Shown here one piece after another: positions 48,781 through 60,430 of a DNA stretch of 64,000 nucleotides; positions within the stretch are counted from its first letter, which is position 1, and every line of letters begins with the position of its first letter. The notes below the pieces were generated by a model, which was not told the origin of the DNA, did no database searches, and was given only the letters and a program-made list of their open reading frames with translations. Made by a program: the position numbers and the translations under genes. The stretch is from Platycnemis pennipes (Eukaryota > Arthropoda > Insecta > Odonata > Platycnemididae). The stretch covers positions 101,329,544-101,393,543 of the forward strand of contig OW121852.1 in the NCBI GenBank assembly GCA_933228895.1, written 5' to 3'.

Positions 48781-48844
48781 GTATTTTATGCTTAATAAAA
48801 ATGGATTAGATTACCTGAACTTTAGCTTATTTCCAAAGCTACAT

Positions 48845-49413
48845 AAAGAGTTCTGTTATCTGGGAAGCCGAGTAACCAACGATGGACGAAGCAAGAAAGA
48901 AATAGTGAGTAGAATAGCCCAGGCAAAGAGGGCATTCTTTCAAAAGAAGAATCTACTTGCAGCAGGAAATACAAGCATAGAAGTAAGGAAACAGTTCATC
49001 AGAACATACATCTGGAGCATGTCCCTTTACGGCAGTGAATCATGGACGATGACAGCAGCGGAGAAGAAAAGGGTAGAAGCATTTGAAATGTGAAGAGAAA
49101 ATGGATGGACCGAGTAAGTAACGAGGAAATGCTAAGAAGAGTAGGAGAAAAGAGAAGTCTGTTGACAACTCTAAAAAGAAGAAGGGAAAACTTAATCGGC
49201 CATATCTTGAGACACGATGGCCTGATGAAGACTATCGTCGAGGGAAAAGTGAACGGGAAGATTGGAAAAGGCAGGCCTCGTATGAGATACATGGAACAGG
49301 TCGTGAAGAATGTAAAAGAGAAGAATTACGTCACAATGAAAAGGTTGGCCGATAGAAGAATCGAGTGGAGGGCTGCGTCAAACCAATCCTAGGATTGTTG
49401 ACCAATGATGATG
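48845..49413 (+). mobile_element. 5'-truncated RTE-clade non-LTR retrotransposon, second copy
   Basis: It starts within the RT thumb region (KEFCYLGSRVTNDGRSKKE), continues with SMSLYGSESWTMTAAEKK, and ends with LADRRIEWRAASNQS and a TAG. The 3' tail (CCAATGATGATG) is the same as in the copy at 276-2224. A 19-nt deletion after codon GAAATG shifts the frame, so the copy is broken. Its retained coding sequence is less damaged than in the first copy. Confidence 0.85.
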
Positions 49414-51420
49414 GCATAAAGTTTAAAAGTAAAACCTCTTCGACCAAGCTATCGTAAATCCATTAAATATCTCAACAGCACTCTTCAGTCCCTGATATAT
49501 CGTCACATTTAAAATAAGTGAATAACTATTATGAAAAATGAATGATTTTTAGGATTTCCTTTTACAATTGAGAATTTTTATTTGAAATAATTCCTCATAT
49601 TCAAGTATTCATCGTGACTTTGTGCAGCATGAATCCATAATAAGGTCCCGTTAAGAAGGGACAAAGGACAAAGAATTTGTCCTTTGAGAGTTTTACTTGT
49701 TTTTGGCAGTTTTAAAAATTTAAACAATAAAAAAAAGCTTTCGTGCATGTATTGTGCCAAGCATTTCTCGGAATTCGAGAGTCAATGTGCGTGGATGGTT
49801 TCTCATTTTTAAATACATGATGGTAAGCTAGTACATTATTAGGAAATTAACAAGCTTATTTTCTAGAATAGATCAAATGAAAATAATGCCAGTATAATAA
49901 TTAATTACAAAGGTCCGTGTAATCTAAATTAACCTTCAGTTGATTCTGGCCTATCCATCAATATTAGGCCCAAGAAAAATTTTATGGGAGCTTTGATTAT
50001 TCTGGCGTAGATATGAAATGGCTATCGCAGTATCATTAGCTAAACGGGGCAAGTCTTAAATGGTCTGCCTGGGATAATATTTTTTAATGGTTTGATTGCC
50101 TTCTCTAGAGTATTTTCTATTGAAAAGCAGCTATTGAAATAATATGGTTATTTTCCTTCTTTTTCATTCATATGGTCTAGGCGTTGATCAATGATTTAAA
50201 TTATTGACGATGGAGACTATAGAGTGGATATTATATAGGAAACATTAACGGTTCATCGATATGATTTCAAACCTATTGATATCCCTTCCAGTTTCACTCA
50301 CGACTTATTTTTGGCCTTTTTCATTGCGAGTGGGCGAAGGATGAAATCAAAGGGAAATATGGCTGAACAGCGGTTAAATACTTATTGGTTTTTTTCTCAG
50401 CAGATATGGGCTATGAGGAGAAGTTAAGCCACTTACGAAGATCTATTCATAAAAAAATAGATTTTGACTGATATAAATCCTAGCGAATGAAAGAATATTT
50501 AAACATTTATATTTGTCCTTAGTCACATTTAATTTTGAACAATTTGTTCATTATGTGATTTGAAATGAAGCGGCTTACTTCAGGTATTTTTAATATTTAT
50601 TGGAGGAAATTCACAACATATTGTTACTACATATATAGCGAAGGCAATGAGAATATTTATTTTTGACATCACCTATGAAGACTGGGAATGAAGTTCGTGC
50701 ATGAAGACATGCGCATGATACCATTGGCGAGATCATTCTCCGTGCTAAGCGCCCTTTAGGTGTGAAAATGACACGATGGTTATGATCTGTGACATGTATT
50801 AACTGAAGGTGTATTTTTAGCGGGCATAACATTACGGATATCATTTTTCACACAAAACAAATAAGGCAACTGTGTCTTTTCACAACATTACAATTCAGTT
50901 TCGGTTCAAAATTTGGATTCAAAAGCGGGTGTAGTCATTGTCTTCAAAAGCAATGCTAAAGTAGATGAAGGCACTGAGAGGCTCAAGCTTTTGCTTTCTT
51001 TCGCTAAAATTGAAATATACATTAAAACTTGAACTATATACTTATGATTCAAATTTGGTTTCGTGAAGTTAAGCCATGGGCCAAAACCGCTTCCCTTGTA
51101 TCCTTGCTTTTTCTGAATCTAAATATTCCACCTCTACTTCCACTCCTCTACTTTTCACTCAATTCTTCCTAAGAGGATCCTTGCCATTATCTTCGATGCA
51201 GGTGTCCTCTGGTTTGCTATGACGACATGCAAAATTTTCATGCATTTAATGCGATAATTGCTGTCGGAAAGTTACTGTATATTTTTGCAGAGGAATCAAT
51301 GCTAAAACTCTCTCGTTGAAGCGGCAGCAGAAAATGATTTTTCAGCAATCCAAAAACTCGGGTTATATTGCTCTGTCTGACCTAACCTTAAACCTAAGAC
51401 AGTCGTAACATTCTTTTTCA
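49414..51420. other. AT-rich stretch, no recognisable feature
   Basis: I see no coding signal, RNA gene or transposon end in this segment. Confidence 0.4.
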
Positions 51421-51424
51421 TAGC

Positions 51425-51612
51425 CTACTGTTAACGATAGGCGCCAAGGGGACCACGGCTTAACGTCTCATACGACGGACGGCGTACTGAGCTTGAAATT
51501 GTCTCCACTCAAGTATCGGTTTGCCAGTGAAAAATCCACCACTGCCAAGAATCAAACCCCGGCCCTCGGGATGCGAGGCCAGTACTCTAGCTACTACACC
51601 AACCCGATCCTC
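51425..51612 (-). repeat. tRNA-derived SINE, best preserved copy
   Basis: On the minus strand: GGGTTGGTGTAGTAGCTAGA (A box), CGAGGGCCGGGGTTTGATTC (B box), CAGTGGTGGATTTTTCACTG, then CCGTCCGTCGTATGAGACG and CCGTGGTCCCCTTGGCGCC. This gives the reference order of parts for the SINE family repeated through the right half of the window. Confidence 0.8.
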
Positions 51613-52405
51613 GGTGACACACAGGTTGAGTTTAAGAGAAGCTCATTAAGAAATATCACGATCCGCAATGATCCACTCCATAACCACATGCGGATGAATT
51701 TTTTTTTACACACTCCTGATGGTTTATGACATAAAATAACAGGGGAGCAGAGTGAGCCGGAGAAGCGGCATTTATGTATCGCAGAAAACGAGATCGATAG
51801 TCTAAAAGCTCGCCAGGGGAAGAGGGCGTTGCAGAAGAGTGCGCTCGTGGGCTTTCCCTCCCTTCCCTGCACGTTTCCCACGCGGGTGCTCAGATCGGCG
51901 GCGGCCCGGTCAGCGCTGGGTTGCGACAACGATTCTCAGATACACCCACTCCAGATACACACACGCGTTCCCGTTCTCAGCGCTGAGGATCCTTTTTTAT
52001 TTCCTTTCTTCTCGCCTTCAGTCCATCATGGGGGCAAAAAGTTGTATGGAAGGCTAAGCCCTTCAAAGGTTGGGGAGAAAATAATACGTTGTCGACTATT
52101 CACGACTCTTATCGTTGAGGTCATGCTGAAGCATCCTCCTCTAACACTGAACATGTCATCGACCGTTGTAGCTAGGTCGTTAATAAAAGCCAAAGGTTGC
52201 GAGTTCTAATCCCGTCTGAGGTATCATAGGAGACGGAGGCTCAGAATATAAAATCCTACGATGAACTTCAGTCCTCCAATCATTGTATTTCCACACCAGC
52301 TCTTTAACCTCCCGGTAATTCACCTACCAATATCTCTCGTGCTTTCCCGGCGTATTTTGTTCGTGAATAAAGAGGAAATCCTCAGGCTTCACCGTACCGC
52401 ATAGT

Positions 52406-52581
52406 AAATAAAATGATCACTTGGTAAGATTCCACAAATTTTATTTTTCCCGACCTAGGTTTCGATTGGTTTGACAATCATTATCAAGGTCGATAATGAT
52501 TGATAATGATTGTCAAACCAATCGAAACCTAGGTCGGGAAAAATAAAATTTGTGGAATCTTACCAAGTGATCATTTTATTT
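52406..52581. repeat. Fold-back element with perfect 81-bp arms and hammerhead-like hairpin
   Basis: Arms 52406-52486 and 52501-52581 are exact reverse complements with a 14-nt loop. Both arms carry TTGATAATGATT, an 8-nt loop, AATCGAAACC, TAGGTCGG. The helix is GATT/AATC, different from the GACT/AGTC of the 18.8-kb element, yet still paired. Confidence 0.93.
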
Positions 52582-52791
52582 GTTCGTGAAGCTATTCGGG
52601 TTCTCCACCGGGTCAAACACTGCATTTCTACCGATGTTTCGATGGACAACGCGTACATAGAAACGTCGGCAGAAAAGCAGTGTTCGATCCGATGGAGAAC
52701 TTGAATAGCCCTCACCAAAAATATCTCTCTTCGGTTTAAAGTTTGAGGCTTAACTTTGTGGAACCTTGGGATTGGAAAAAGAAACGTCGCA

Positions 52792-52945
52792 ATGTATGTG
52801 CATTCCACATAAACACTTTATTGACTTCGCCCATGGTTTCAACAATTTACATGCCATTATCAAGGTCTGTACACATATAATGACATGTAAATTGTCAAAA
52901 ATATGGTCGAAGCCAATAAAGTGTGCGTGTGGAATGTAAATACAT
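52792..52945. repeat. Fold-back element with imperfect arms, same family
   Basis: The outer words GCATTCCACATAAACACTTT and the inner CATTATCAAGG recur inverted near 52900-52940. The left arm (minus strand) has TTGATAATGGCA, TGTAAAT, TGTTGAAACCATGGGCG. The right arm has GACA, TGTAAAT, TGTC, AAAAATATGGTCG. It lies only 210 bp from the 52.4-kb element. Confidence 0.85.
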
Positions 52946-53164
52946 GTATAGCGACGCTTCTCTCTCTTGGTTTTTTCCCCAGATATTTCTCATTTGGTCA
53001 TTCTCATGGGGCTTTTCTATGGATTTTACCCTCCAGAATATTATTTACAATATTTTAGGGATGGAACACGGTCAATGGGTGAGAGTAACCACGAAAATTA
53101 ATTGTGACACGTTTGATTCAATCTTATGTAATTATGTTCAGGCTATATTAAAATGATTAAAGCA

Positions 53165-53425
53165 CGCCACTGCGATCAATCCTAAGCTAAACCTGGGTGG
53201 TAGGTCAAAGCTCACCGTGTACAAAGCTCTAATACGGTGAATTTCACTTATTAAGGTATGGGAGACATTTCCTTTCGCTATCCCAAGTGGTTTTCCAGAA
53301 ATACACGGTACACAGAAAATTGCACATTGTAGGTATACCGTGTTCAAAGTTGCCTCTCGGATTCAATCCGGAAACTCCTGTCAGTGACCCCTAGCTCTAT
53401 CCACTAAGCTATCACGCCATTTAAA
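53165..53425 (-). repeat. tRNA-derived SINE, second family
   Basis: The minus-strand head GGCGTGATAGCTTAGTGGAT, then AGAGCTA and CCGGATTGAATCCGA, is tRNA-like (A and B boxes). The body is unlike the family at 51.4 kb and contains an inverted pair, ACACGGTATACC and its near-complement GTACCGTGTATT. Confidence 0.65.
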
Positions 53426-53429
53426 TGTA

Positions 53430-55980
53430 AACAACAGACGGAAATAAAATAATATGGAACAGGGTACAAAACTTCCTCAAAAGAGTGAGACAACTCCCGC
53501 CAAACGTCCAAAAAAGCGTCGTTTCCATCTATAAGTGATTGAGAATATTTAAGACTTTGACGTCAACAGGCATCTTGAGTGTGTCAGAAAAATATGTGAA
53601 GAAATCTTAAGGAAATTGGAATCCGAGAGAAGGTGATAGATGTGAACGGAAGGTGAGGCGAAGGAATGCGAAAACGGACAAGAAAACCTGTTCACCTCCA
53701 TATCTATTCCTTTCCCCGAAAAAAGTTCAAGGCCAAAAATGGACAACTGAATTATTCGGTATTTACGGGAAATGGGAGTGCTTGAATAGAAGATAATACA
53801 TAAGGAGTTGAGGCATGGATAAAAAGAAAATTTGAGAGCATTGGGGAATAAGGACTCAAAAATAGCCCAAGGTCGCATCAATTAGGTCTATATAAGGTTG
53901 GAGAAAGCATATTTCATTTAAATTGACTGAGAGTAAGCAACAGGAAATATTTACCATCAAGAGGAAGGGCTCGAAAGCGATGCTATAAGTCTTTTCATCT
54001 GACACACATTTTTCGTGTGCATTTATCAGTTAAGTTCAAAATCCATAAATTTTTACCTCGAATATGCGTTACTCGTTGCGTTACAGGCTCTTTGGGCATA
54101 CTGAATGAATAAAAGTTTGTATACATATAATTCAGCATGAGAAAGACGACGTTCTATCTAAAGAGAATAAAAAATTTTCCACACACTGGCACAATATCCA
54201 TAGGTTACACAGGTTTATTCACACCTTTGTTTTCCTCGGTAAATACCCTTGGTAGAGGTTTAGAATTGGGTATACGTATTAATTAATGTTTACCTAAAAT
54301 GCGCTTCAAATATTAACATTGAAATTTCTTTCTTCCCATTTCCATTGAAAACTATGTGTAAGGGTAATATATTGATACAACCATGTATATTAATTCTTCC
54401 TTACTTTTTCATCATTCCGATTGAAGCTACAATTTTGGACTTTTGGACAAAAATATTGGTACTGAATGCCTGGAACAGAAATGCCAATTTAAATTAAATA
54501 ATTGTACCGTGTGATCAATCACTTCCCATAGTTAACGCCACCACATAAGTTTTGCTACTTGTACAATATTTTCTAGTCTAATCTATTCTCAGAGGCTGAA
54601 AAATTTCATCATTTAGGTATTCATTAGAATTCATAACAGACAGGTGAAAATGTGGCTCCTCATAACAGTAAGTACTACCTTTATATCCACAAATTAGTTT
54701 CCTTTGGGAAAACTAATTAGCTTAAAAACGACAAATAACAATACTGCTAATGAGGCCCATTCTTGGTATTTGTTTTCCTTGTTGAAAAAAACGGACCAGA
54801 ATATTAGGGCATGAAAAATCTAGGAATAGCAAGTTCTATTGTCGACGAAAATTATATCGATGGAATTCAAGGATAACCTTACCATATATAATAATCATTT
54901 ATGGCGTTCCAGAAGTTATTTTATTAGGCAAAATTGATGGCGATACTGGGCAAAAACACGAAATGTATTACGTTACTATCCGGGCCATTCATTTTTCTTC
55001 TAAAGTACTCAAAACTTTCCACCAAGTATCAACGCCAATTTGAGGAACGGCGATGAATTAGTGAGTGACGAAACCCTACATAATTTCAGGGAACACTTCA
55101 TCTGTTTTTGATCCCAAGAATGATGGATAACCAACCGTTACAAATTTTGATCAAGAGCTGCCTGCTGAGCTGTTAACAGCATGAGACGAGTAATACCTAT
55201 ACACTGACATCGATGGAGACAAAGCATTCACATTACATTTCCATCTTTCTCGAAGGTTTCGTCGAGGAAGAGATGTCGATTCTTAAAATAGAGCTCAAGA
55301 GCAACTCGTAAGGCTCATAATACGGTGTATGTCGACATAGGTAGGGACACGTTTTTTTATGTGCCGTTATTACACCTTTTCAAAACCGTGCTGCATCATT
55401 GATAGAGTAGCTTCGAGGGCCAAGGAGTACGAGGCATAGAGAGATCGCCCTTTTGAGTGGGAGATAATCGCTCGCGGGACAGCATTCGATTTCCTCATCC
55501 TCGTCACCATTTTTGCCCCACGGCTACACTCGCCACACACTAATGCCACATCAAGGACCCTCGGAGGAGTCTTCCGTGGGGTTTGGGTGGATGGAAAAGT
55601 CGAAGTTGGCGCCGGACGGGAGGCAACAAGTCATTCCTGAGTGACCGCTCCAGACGGGTGCTTCTTCCCCGTCTTCGAAACTGTAAAGGGCAAGGCCGTC
55701 CGTCACGGTGCGTTTTACTGACGCGGCTTCGCGTAGGATGGGTGAGGAGAGGTGTGCCGGAGAGGCTGAGGTCCGGCCTCAAACTCTCTCTCTCCCGAGA
55801 ATGAGAGAGAGAAAAGAGGAAAGAGACGAGGTCAGGCAGTTGCCGAGTTGACCTCGTTGCTCAGCTTCATAATGTAAACCTGAAGGTCCAGAGCTCCTCA
55901 CAGAGTATCAATCCGAAAATGTCGCGATCCTCTTCGGGCTTCTCGTCCTAAAATAAGCCAGATGCTTGGTGCAGAAATAT
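53430..55980. other. No recognisable gene
   Basis: AT-rich sequence, with a GC-rich patch at 55530-55840 that has open frames on both strands but no domain or splice support. Confidence 0.4.
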
Positions 55981-56400
55981 GCATCTACATCTACAAAGTA
56001 CCCTGCAAACCATGGTATAGTATATCAGATCATAATTATAAAAAAGTAGAGAAATAGATATTAGGACTAAGAGATATAGAATCACATTCTTTCCGCCTAT
56101 AATAACGGAATAAATAGATTAGACGGAAGTTACCAGGGAGATCATAAGCTAGATAGTGTAGATTTTAGACGTTTTGATATATCTGTATGAAGCATTAAAT
56201 GTGAGCTGAGTGAGCGTAGTTTTACTTGAATATTTCTTTGCATGTTCTGTACAAAGTGAGCATTGTAGTATTTGTCCCGCACGACATCAATGGTCCTTTT
56301 CAACCGTGGTGTTGTAACTATTGGTGCACGCATGTAATGCATGTTCGGTGATGATTTTCCCCATGCCATAAACAATCGAGGTGGCTTGCAGTGTACTGTG
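55981..56400 (-). repeat. Dispersed repeat, copy 3 and associated sequence
   Basis: GCATCTACATCTACAAAGTA with CCCTGCAAACC lies at 55981-56012. The related words CTGCAAGCCACC and ACCGAACATGCATTAC lie on the minus strand at 56400-56318. This suggests two pieces of one dispersed element in opposite orientation. Confidence 0.45.
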
Positions 56401-56924
56401 CAGTCGTAGATTACTCATTAATATCATGAGAGTTAGACACCACAAATTCCATTCACGTTTAATACAAAAAGTACGGAAACATGTAAATTAAAACTTTCTT
56501 CTGTGTTTCCTCTACGATGCGGGTCATGAAAAGATTTGGTCCCTGAAATACTCATCACGTCCACAATTTTTCAGACGGATGACTTTGATGCATGGGTTGA
56601 GCTCTAAGCTAATGTAGCTCCCGAACAAAAAATTTAAGGTTTCTGGGGCACAGGGGGAAAGTGATCCTTGAAAAACATTAGAGAAGAAGTCCACTTTAGA
56701 GATTTTTTGTGAACGTGGGGACGGAAATATATAGTTATTTACAGGGTGATACTGAGTATTAGATAGAAATTTATTTCTTCATATGGATAATGAGAAATGT
56801 GAAGTTATTTAGTATGATGTTAATTATCCGGGTTTCTAAAATTCCAGTGATGTGAGAGAAAACGATTTGTAGGGATGGAAATAATACAACAAAAGCTGAT
56901 TTTCATTATAACGTATTAGATCTG

Positions 56925-57200
56925 AATTGCCTCAAAGTGGCGCATCGGCAATTGAACCCTGTCATATAGAGAGCCCGGTTTCGATTCCCGGAAGTATCAG
57001 AGTTTTCAGTGGCTTACCGGTTCTCCTTGCAGAGAGCACTTCACAGTCCCAATGCAGAGAGCACTTTGAGTACAGCACTCTGTCCGTCGAATGGGATGCT
57101 AAACGGTCGAACCCTTGGCGCATTTCGTTAAGAGTATTCTAATTCTAATGGCGGATTTCTCTCCACCCTTCCCCAGTTCCCTGAAAAATACCTACCAACA
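56925..57200 (+). repeat. tRNA-derived SINE copy
   Basis: GCCCGGTTTCGATTCCCGGA (B box), CAGTGGCTTACCGGTTCTCC, CTGTCCGTCGAATGGGATGC, and CCCTTGGCGCATTTC. A tandem duplication of GCAGAGAGCACTT occurs in the body. Confidence 0.7.
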
Positions 57201-58034
57201 CCCAATAACCCACTATCATAAATGGCAAAAATAATCTAGGCTGTCTGTCATCACCCTGGAATAATTTACCAACAGACTAACATGCCCAAAAGCTCGAAAT
57301 ATCTCAAAATTCGAGTCAGAAATAGCTTAAATTTGAAAATCATATTAACCGGTCTGTGGCCAATAAAATTAGCTCACAATCAGTACATTGCTTTTAGTTT
57401 CAAATTCAATCCTGGTCACGACATAATAAGACAAAATTTTAAGTTAAAAACCAGTGATACTGTAATCGCCGTTTTTGTGTGACAGGATTAAATTCGCGGA
57501 GAGAGATATTTTGCATACAAATGTGAAGAGGACATCCACCCCACTAATATATACCGTGCAGTTCAAAAGCATTCACCCTCGGGCCTCTGGAAGTCAATAG
57601 TTGACAGATTCACAAAGTCTAGTGCTGCGTTACCACTTTCTCTCCAGCAACTCTTTATCTCTTTCAATGGCTATGCCGGGAAACGACAACAACCGACTGA
57701 GAGAATCATCCCCATTGATTCAGAGGCTCCCGCATTCAGCCGGGCACACTTCCAAGGCACGGCTATGGGAATCATCATCTATGCACCGTGCTGAAGATTT
57801 TCGTTTTCCTTCTCCCCGTTTCAATAGAAAGAGAACGAAAACAGAGCAATTGTCACTTAGCACATATTAATGGAAGAACGAGGTTACCGCTACTTTTCCC
57901 AAAACCATAGCTACATGAGTAGGTGAGTATTTGTAGTAATTGTACGGGGGAGACTACACAGAGCTAATAGCATATGAGACATAGAGAATAAGCGGGTAAT
58001 TTGGTGGAGCTTGACATTTTTCAGGGATCAGAGG

Positions 58035-58250
58035 AAGGGTGAAGAAAAACCCGGAGTTGACATTAGCTTGCTCTTAATGAAAGGCACCCGTGGGTTCATG
58101 ATTAGCGCCTCAATAGGCGGATGGAGAGGCGAACTTTACCCTCCAAATAACACCCAAGAAGGGACTTGTATGCCAGTCAAAAATACCAGCCACTGCTGTG
58201 GTATAGGTTCCTCGGACGGGAAGTCACTACTCTAGCCATCAGGTATTCAG
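58035..58250 (-). repeat. Degraded SINE copy
   Basis: The plus strand carries the reverse order of parts: AGGCACCCGTGGGTTCATG, CTCAATAGGCGGATGGAG, CAGTCAAAAATACCAGCC and CTACTCTAGCCATCAGG. Confidence 0.55.
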
Positions 58251-59559
58251 AGTTTCAGCTACCTAGGTTGCATAAACCTCCCTAGCCTCCGTGGAAACAA
58301 GGGGCATCGACACTAAAGGAGAGTTCTGAACCCACGATACTTGGGTTGCTAGCATGGTCCAAGCTTTCACGTAGAGAAATAATTGATATTAAGGAACACT
58401 GGAAAACTTGTTCTCACACGCACATTTCACGTGACAGGACGTTCACCAGGCCACCAAATCACCAAATGGGACAAACCCAGGACGGCGACTAACTTAGACC
58501 GCATAGCTAGTTTGAAGAATGAAACTTAGCACAAACATTAAATCGCGGTTAAGAATTCCGAGGACGGCGACGCGCGGATGGCTAAAACCAGAGGCGAGCG
58601 GTGGGGATAAGAATGCGATAGGTATTTTTATCGCTGAGTCAGAAGGAGGCGAAAGAGGAGGAGCTACAGAGGGGATTATCCCTTGGCAATATTAATGTGC
58701 GCACTCATTATTTCTCAATCCCCATCCTTTCTTAACCTTCAACCTTTGCCACTTCTTCGTACCTGGCCAATCCCTGACGAGTTCAATTTTAAATTCATTA
58801 CGATGCTTCTCTTCCATTCGCAGCTCCTCATAATCTCGTCCCGTTCCATCGGACTCGCTTAGCATGCTAACATTTTGTTCCTAGTCACCTGCCTCCCACA
58901 AATCCCTCCCACTAATGGCCTCTGCTCCTATCCCACCCCCTCACTTTCGACTCCCATTGGTGTCTCGCCGGGGAGCTGTAACAAAAAACTAGTCCAGCCG
59001 CAGATGGGTTGTGGCGAAAGAGATCCATCCCCACCGCTTCCGTGCCGCTTTTTACATCCCAAACGCGACCTTCAATTTTCTCGCTGATAAACTCCTTCGA
59101 AGCGTCCGTGGTCACCGCTGGGTGGGGAAAAAATGACCATCACTGGACGCCACACTCTCCCATCACCCTTCCCACGAAATTTCCTCATTTTCCAAATCGT
59201 CTCTCTCTCTCTCTTAATGTCCAATCTTCAGCGACCCCTCCAAGCTCCCCGCTCCAATGTTCTATCGACTCCTTTAGCTTTCTCTTCCCTACCCACGAGA
59301 TGGAGCGAACCGATCTGGACTTCGTGAGGAGTCTTTCTTTCCCGGGAGATAAAAACCAGATTTATGTCAAGGCGACTAGATCGAAACCTCTGGCGTACAC
59401 GCGAGGGACAAAGTAGTGGTACCTACACTGAATCCTGTCTCATCCCATGCCGGAGGAGTCTCCTTCCATATTAATGTTCTTATTACACTATAGGAATTTC
59501 TTTCTTTACGCAATAATATCTATGGAACTTAAACGTACAGAGAAGGAGAAAGTAGGCGA

Positions 59560-59870
59560 GGGTTGGTTTGGTGTAATGATTAGAGTACTTTCCTCTTACC
59601 CAGACCGGCCCGGGTCTGAGTCCCGGCAGAGAAAGATTTTTACATTGATTACCTGGCTCCTATTTGAGTGCTGTGTGGAGAGTATTTTTACTTCTGTGCT
59701 TCTTCCCACTGTCAGAACGTAAAGCAACCTGGCGCCTTCCGTAAAAAAATCGTTCAATAAAGACGCCGGTTTTCTGTTCACCCTTACTCCTTGCCCTTCC
59801 ATTCTTGTCCTTATAAAGTTCCTACCGGTCTTAAGCGCCTTGCAGTACGGGATCAGACTTGTAAACAAGA
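59560..59870 (+). repeat. tRNA-derived SINE copy
   Basis: GGTTGGTTTGGTGTAATGAT with TAGAGTACT (A box), CCCGGGTCTGAGTCCCGG (B box), GTGCTGTGTGGAGAG and AGCAACCTGGCGCCTTCC. It ends near TCCTACCGGTCTTAAGC. Confidence 0.75.
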
Positions 59871-60149
59871 GATGAAGAAGCAAGTGGGACCAAGAGCATT
59901 TAAAAAAGGCATATTTCATTGGCTCGCTGTCTCGACAATTTTTCATTTGAAATGATGAACGTGGATGATATGTGGACGTAAATCAATGAGATCAGGTGAG
60001 CTATTTAGCTTCCCATCCCGAGAAGTCGGATTCGAGGCTTGGCAGTGGCAGGATATTTTATTCGTACGGGCACAATCACTTTTTCTCAATTGCTGTGGTC
60101 GCAAGAAAATGAATTCAATTATGGGAAATGCTATTCGTATGAGTTAAGA

Positions 60150-60430
60150 GAATAGGTTTGGTGCTTGAGCTCTAGCAGTGGATTTCCATTCCGAGGGTTC
60201 CGATTCAAGTCCTAATAGTTGTAGAGGTGTTCCATTGGTATACCAGTCCTGACTTGAGTGGCGACTGGAGAGCTCCAGAAAAGTTCAGTATTCCGTCCGT
60301 TGGATGGGACGTTTAACTGTGGACCCCTTGCGTCTTTCCCGACACCGGGATGGTGACGGCATTAGCCTGCTCTTAAAAAATAATATCTACCATTCCTCCA
60401 TACTATAAAATGTTAATACCTTCACACCAT
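60150..60430 (+). repeat. tRNA-derived SINE copy
   Basis: TAGGTTTGGTGCTTGAGC (A box), GGTTCCGATTCAAGTCC (B box), GTATTCCGTCCGTTGGATGG, then GGACCCCTTGCGTCTTTCCC. It is the last clear SINE before the right end. Confidence 0.7.

Noticed and set aside
55530..55840. GC-rich patch with Arg-rich frames on both strands
   Set aside because: No domain, no splice-supported start, and both strands are equally open.
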